From assembly GCF_015832195.1 (NCBI RefSeq), contig NC_052030.1, positions 11,427,439-11,491,438 of the forward strand: a DNA stretch of 64,000 nucleotides, in the 5' to 3' direction. This document shows positions 60,369-64,000 of this stretch, one piece after another (position 1 is the first letter of the stretch; each line of letters opens with the position of its first letter). The stretch is from Motacilla alba alba. Taxonomy: Eukaryota; Chordata; Aves; Passeriformes; Motacillidae. The position numbers were made by a program, and so were the translations under genes. A model generated the notes under the pieces. It was not told the DNA's origin. It saw only the letters and a program-made list of their open reading frames with translations, and did not search any database.

Positions 60369-62667
60369 CCAACCCATCAGTGTTTACATGAAGTAACCAG
60401 TGAGAAATTATTACTTTACAAATCAGAGTAAATCTCCCATCACTTATCTGGTTAAGAGGAAAGTTTAGCATCACCCTGCTGATATTTTGGCGTTTGAAGG
60501 TTTTACACATCTCAGAGTCTGAAAACAGCCAGGCCCTTCCATCACACAAAATAACAAGCATTCCTCCCACTCCAAACCCAGAGGCACTGAAGGGCACCAG
60601 AGCAGCTGAGTTCACAGAGCACCAGAAGGGCACAAGCATTTCTTTAGCCAATAACAACAACATTCAAAACAAAGCTACAAATATAAACTCAACCTGCTTA
60701 GGAACCTTCCATTGCTTAGGAAACAAGTTATTTGCTCTTTAGATTTACTGACCTTCCTGAGCAAAAAGTCATGAAGAGATGCTGACACGAGGAATTAAAG
60801 TTGCTGCCACCTTGTCACCTGGACGCAGGAGCTTATACCCCAGAGCCCCCACCCCATCAGCATCTCCAAGCAGTAAGGAATCAGGTGTTTATTAACAATA
60901 GCTGGGTATCCAAAACAAACAGGTTGAAAATGTGGATAAACTTAGTACAGCTTAGGGAACAGGAAAAAAAAAAAGAAAAGGGTGCAAGCCCCCCTGCTTT
61001 TCCTGCTTGCTCCTTTCACAAAAGCTTGGAACATCTGCAGGAACTGCCTCTCCAAGTATACCCAGGGTTTACTTACTCTTTATTCCCAGGCAAATCTCAA
61101 GCCACCAGCCCTTGCCAGAGCTGTCTGAGATGACCCTGTGGCTGCCCCATCTCCAGCTGCATTCCCGAGTGCTCCCAGGCTGCAGGTCCTGTGAAAGGTG
61201 CCAGCCAGGGCCCTCCTGCTCTGCAAACGCTGCTTATCTCACCTACAGCCAAGAGCTCTTTCTTTTCTGCTCTGAGGCTACTTCCAATCAGAGTCGGGAA
61301 GATGAAAGGAAAGCAGATACAGAGGCATGGCTGGAAGTAGAAGTAATTAGGATGTTGGAAACCAAATCAAAACAGAAGATACAGCTTTTAAGAAGTCCTC
61401 CTCTATTAATCTCAGGCTCAGAGAGGGATAAAAATGTTTCTATTCCAATGATGATCTTTGAAGAAAAAACTCAGTGTTTGGCACAAGGAGTAAAGGTAAC
61501 TCTCAAACTGAAGAATTTAACAGTACTTACATTTATTCCCATTTCCTTCGCTAAGCCAAGTACAATTACCTCCAATGAATGTTTCCATGCACAACTCAAA
61601 AATCAGGAATATCCCTAATCTAAATCTAAAAGAGGGACTTGAGACACCATAGGCAGGTGATGCTCCCCATAAAGAGCAAATACAACAATACTGCCATTTT
61701 CTTTGAAAAGCTGGTGGTTTAGGGTTGTTGTTTTTCCAGGGATTTTTGTTTAATGGCACACTTTTTTCTTTCTACCTTTCTGCCAGCTTCCCTAGAAGAA
61801 AACAAAACAAACCTCTATGACTAATCCTTCACTTTGCCAGCTGACAGAAACCACGGTGTTACCACAGCACATTTAAAATAAAATCACAATTTTAAAGGGA
61901 AAATGTAGAAGCACGTTCTGGTCCTTTGCCTTCCCCCTCATCCCCCAGCACTGACATCCCTCACGAGCGAGGGCTGGAGCTGCTCCATTCACCTGGGGGC
62001 ACTTCAGTGATGCCCTGAGTGGACAGAAAATCCACCTCAGGACAGAGAGGGAACTGCTTCTGCCACCCAGAACTGGTGTGAGAAGTTGCCATGGAGGAAA
62101 GGGAACTGCTCAAGTGTCTTGAGGTACTGTGAGATGCTACAGCCAAGCCAGAGGGAACACAGAAGCAAATGGATTCAAGTGCTCCCACAAACCTGAAGCT
62201 TCCAGACAAGAAATTACCAGTAATTACTAATAATATAATTTTCATGCAGCACTCATCAGCATGAACCAGTTCTGTCCTCACAACAAAGAGGAACAACAAA
62301 AGCCACAAACAGTTACTGAATTAGCTTATTAAGATCTCTGGGATTTTTTTTGAACCTTCATAACCATCAAAATTGGTCTGAATGCACAAACATGATTACA
62401 ATAAAAAGGCCCAGATGTCTTCTGGACACGGCAGCATCAGATCCAACATCATATTGCAGAAACCTCCCATTGAATGATCTCTTCTAAGGGATGAAGGCTG
62501 CTCCTCTGGAGTCACTGCCCATCCTGGTCCTTCCCATGAAGGACTGCAGCACAGGAGGAATTTCAGAAGCTGCTACTCCAGTTTCAAACATGCTCCTCTT
62601 TAAAAGAGCACACACTTACCAAACGCCAGAGGTGGCCAAGCAGACTGGCCAGGGTATAGCACAGTAA

Positions 62668-62700
62668 AACAAACAAGCAAACACAAACAAACAAACAAAC
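62668..62700. repeat. AAAC microsatellite
   Basis: Repeated CAAA-type units with two interruptions. Confidence 0.85.
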
Positions 62701-64000
62701 CTAACAGCAAAAAAAAGAGAGCCCAAAGGCTGTAGCTGATTTTCCTCCTGTGCCTGTTGCTGTTTGCCATCAAATCACAGCCCTGTAAGGCAGAAAGCCC
62801 AACCTCCATCAGATGCTTTCCTGGTTAAGAGCCAGGCACAGGCAATGTGACCTGTGGGCCACAGCAGACCCGTTTACATCAAAAATTTAACCTCTGGGAT
62901 GAAAAGATCAGGAGGCCCATCCTGATGGTGAAAAAGAACCAATCACTTCATCAGTGAGGTGGTCCTGCAGGGAAGAGAGGCACAGCAGGACAGAGGAGGC
63001 TTCACCCAGCTCTGCAGAGCCCTTGCCACTGCCCGGAGCCAGAGCCAGGGCACCAGGAGGGGAGAGGAGCCCTTCAGAGGCCGCTGTGCCCAGCCAGCAG
63101 GAGCAGAGCCAGAGAGGACAGGGCTCATTCCAGAGACATTTTTAGCACAAAGAGGGGAAGAGCACAGCAGCTCTCCTGTACTACTGCATCCACCCAGTTT
63201 CCAGAATTTCCAACTCTGTAATGATATGGTTTCTGGAAGAGCACTTCTAGCTGGATCAGAGGACATCTCGTGAGCACACCCTTGGCAGCACCATGACCAC
63301 GGTGTGGAAAGACGCTGAGTGCATGATCCAGGCTCTCCATAATTCAGTTATGTCCCCTTTTTAGCAGAGGTGAGAGGCAGGTGTTTTAAAAGCAGCTTGC
63401 TCTTAAGTTTGTTTTGTGTTTGAGGGGTTTTTAGTATTTTTTTCTTTTTTCCCTCCTTACAATAATAGTAAACCAAATTGCTGGTTTTTCTCCAGTCCCA
63501 ATATTGGTTGTGCTGCTGAGAAAGCTCATGTAGCAGAGCAAAACTCAACTCAATTAAAAATGAAGCATGGACTCGGTTTTCTTTTGAGCAGGAAGGACAG
63601 AGACTCCCAAGAAGCTTCACCCTACACTAACCACGTTTGGCATTGCCCAGACACACTTGCTCAGGGAATTTTTATGCAGTGGAAGAAGAGTTTTTCCACA
63701 GCGACAAATACTTTATACAGCTGTCCAAATGAAACCACCCATTTGCTAGGAGATTCAGCCCATCCTGCATTCATTCATTCTCTGAACCATGCCCTTAAAA
63801 AGAGAGTGTGTTATTCTTTTGCATTAAGCAAAGCTGTGTTAAAATGTTTGTTTCTGATGGAACAGGGAGACAGACACCAGGAGGAAGCAAGCTGTGTCTG
63901 AAGAGCAGAATTCCTGGCAGATGGGTCAAGAGCAGCAGCTGTGTTCACAGAAAACACACACGTCTTTACATACTTGGGGCTGCCATGTGGAAAACATCAC

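Larger units (their letters stand above)
42332..64000 (-). other. Intron 5' of the first coding exon (21.7 kb or more)
   Basis: Upstream of the first coding exon. Its acceptor is clear, but no upstream donor or first exon could be fixed. It holds MIR-like relics (43535-43625, 51700-51830), simple repeats, an odd-centred palindrome (59926-59944) and a small CpG-rich patch (54905-54960). No protein-coding exon of another gene was recognised, and the open frames (up to 203 codons at 61007-61618) look like chance. Confidence 0.7.

Noticed and set aside
61007..61618. 203-codon open frame on the plus strand
   Set aside because: The longest in the window, but with low-complexity mixed content, no domain, and no start or splice context that I can support.
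1..64000. CRISPR arrays, operons, prokaryotic promoters, rRNA or tRNA genes
   Set aside because: The sequence is a vertebrate gene with introns. No spaced direct repeats, no tRNA-like fold and no rRNA likeness were seen.
1..64000. A previously undescribed biological system
   Set aside because: Nothing beyond one known lipid-transfer gene and intron content could be supported from the sequence.

Overview
The window is vertebrate nuclear DNA, most likely from a bird. It holds dispersed short exons with GT-AG introns, a CR1-type LINE 3' end of the avian kind, and scattered relics that look like the old MIR SINE. Only one gene can be supported. It is the 5' two-thirds of the coding region of PITPNM2 (Nir3, an RdgB-family membrane-associated phosphatidylinositol transfer protein) on the minus strand. 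The bird assignment is an inference from the CR1 tail and the protein's flavour, not a proof.

Layout from the gene's 5' end (right) to its 3' side (left). 42332-64000 is intron 5' of the first coding exon; no first exon or clear promoter was found there. The first coding exon (42158-42331) carries 96 nt of 5'UTR, a 7-codon upstream ORF and the ATG at 42235. A 14.5 kb intron follows, then coding exons 2-4 (27442-27656, 26090-26211, 24540-24773), which with exon 1 and the start of exon 5 make the PITP lipid-transfer domain. Exon 5 (17745-18068) ends that domain and starts a Ser-rich linker. Exons 6-8 (14932-15027, 11718-11822, 10804-10874) carry an FFAT motif and acidic linker. Exons 9-12 (7915-8159, 7266-7455, 6126-6245, 5601-5812) carry the hydrolase-like middle region and a second Ser-rich linker. 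Exons 13-14 (1462-1637, 923-1093) open the DDHD domain. The rest of DDHD and the LNS2 domain lie beyond position 1. The 14 exons sum to 2,359 nt (786 codons plus 1 nt), and every junction keeps frame. The PITP headgroup residues fall at the same numbers as in PITP-alpha (T59, K61, N90, E248), which independently supports the exon model.

What the product does (family knowledge): Nir/RdgB proteins move phosphatidylinositol and phosphatidic acid between ER and plasma membrane at contact sites. FFAT binds ER VAP proteins, LNS2 senses phosphatidic acid, and the PITP domain carries the lipid.

The rest is intronic: one truncated CR1, several MIR-like relics, a 41-bp minisatellite, simple repeats, and some transcription-factor motif clusters, notably a CRE plus MEF2 pair in intron 5. 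The remaining open frames on both strands look like chance. I found no sign of a new multi-gene system. The more interesting observations are tandem in-frame acceptors at exon 13, the uORF, the Cys-bearing nucleophile-elbow-like motif and the intronic enhancer candidates.
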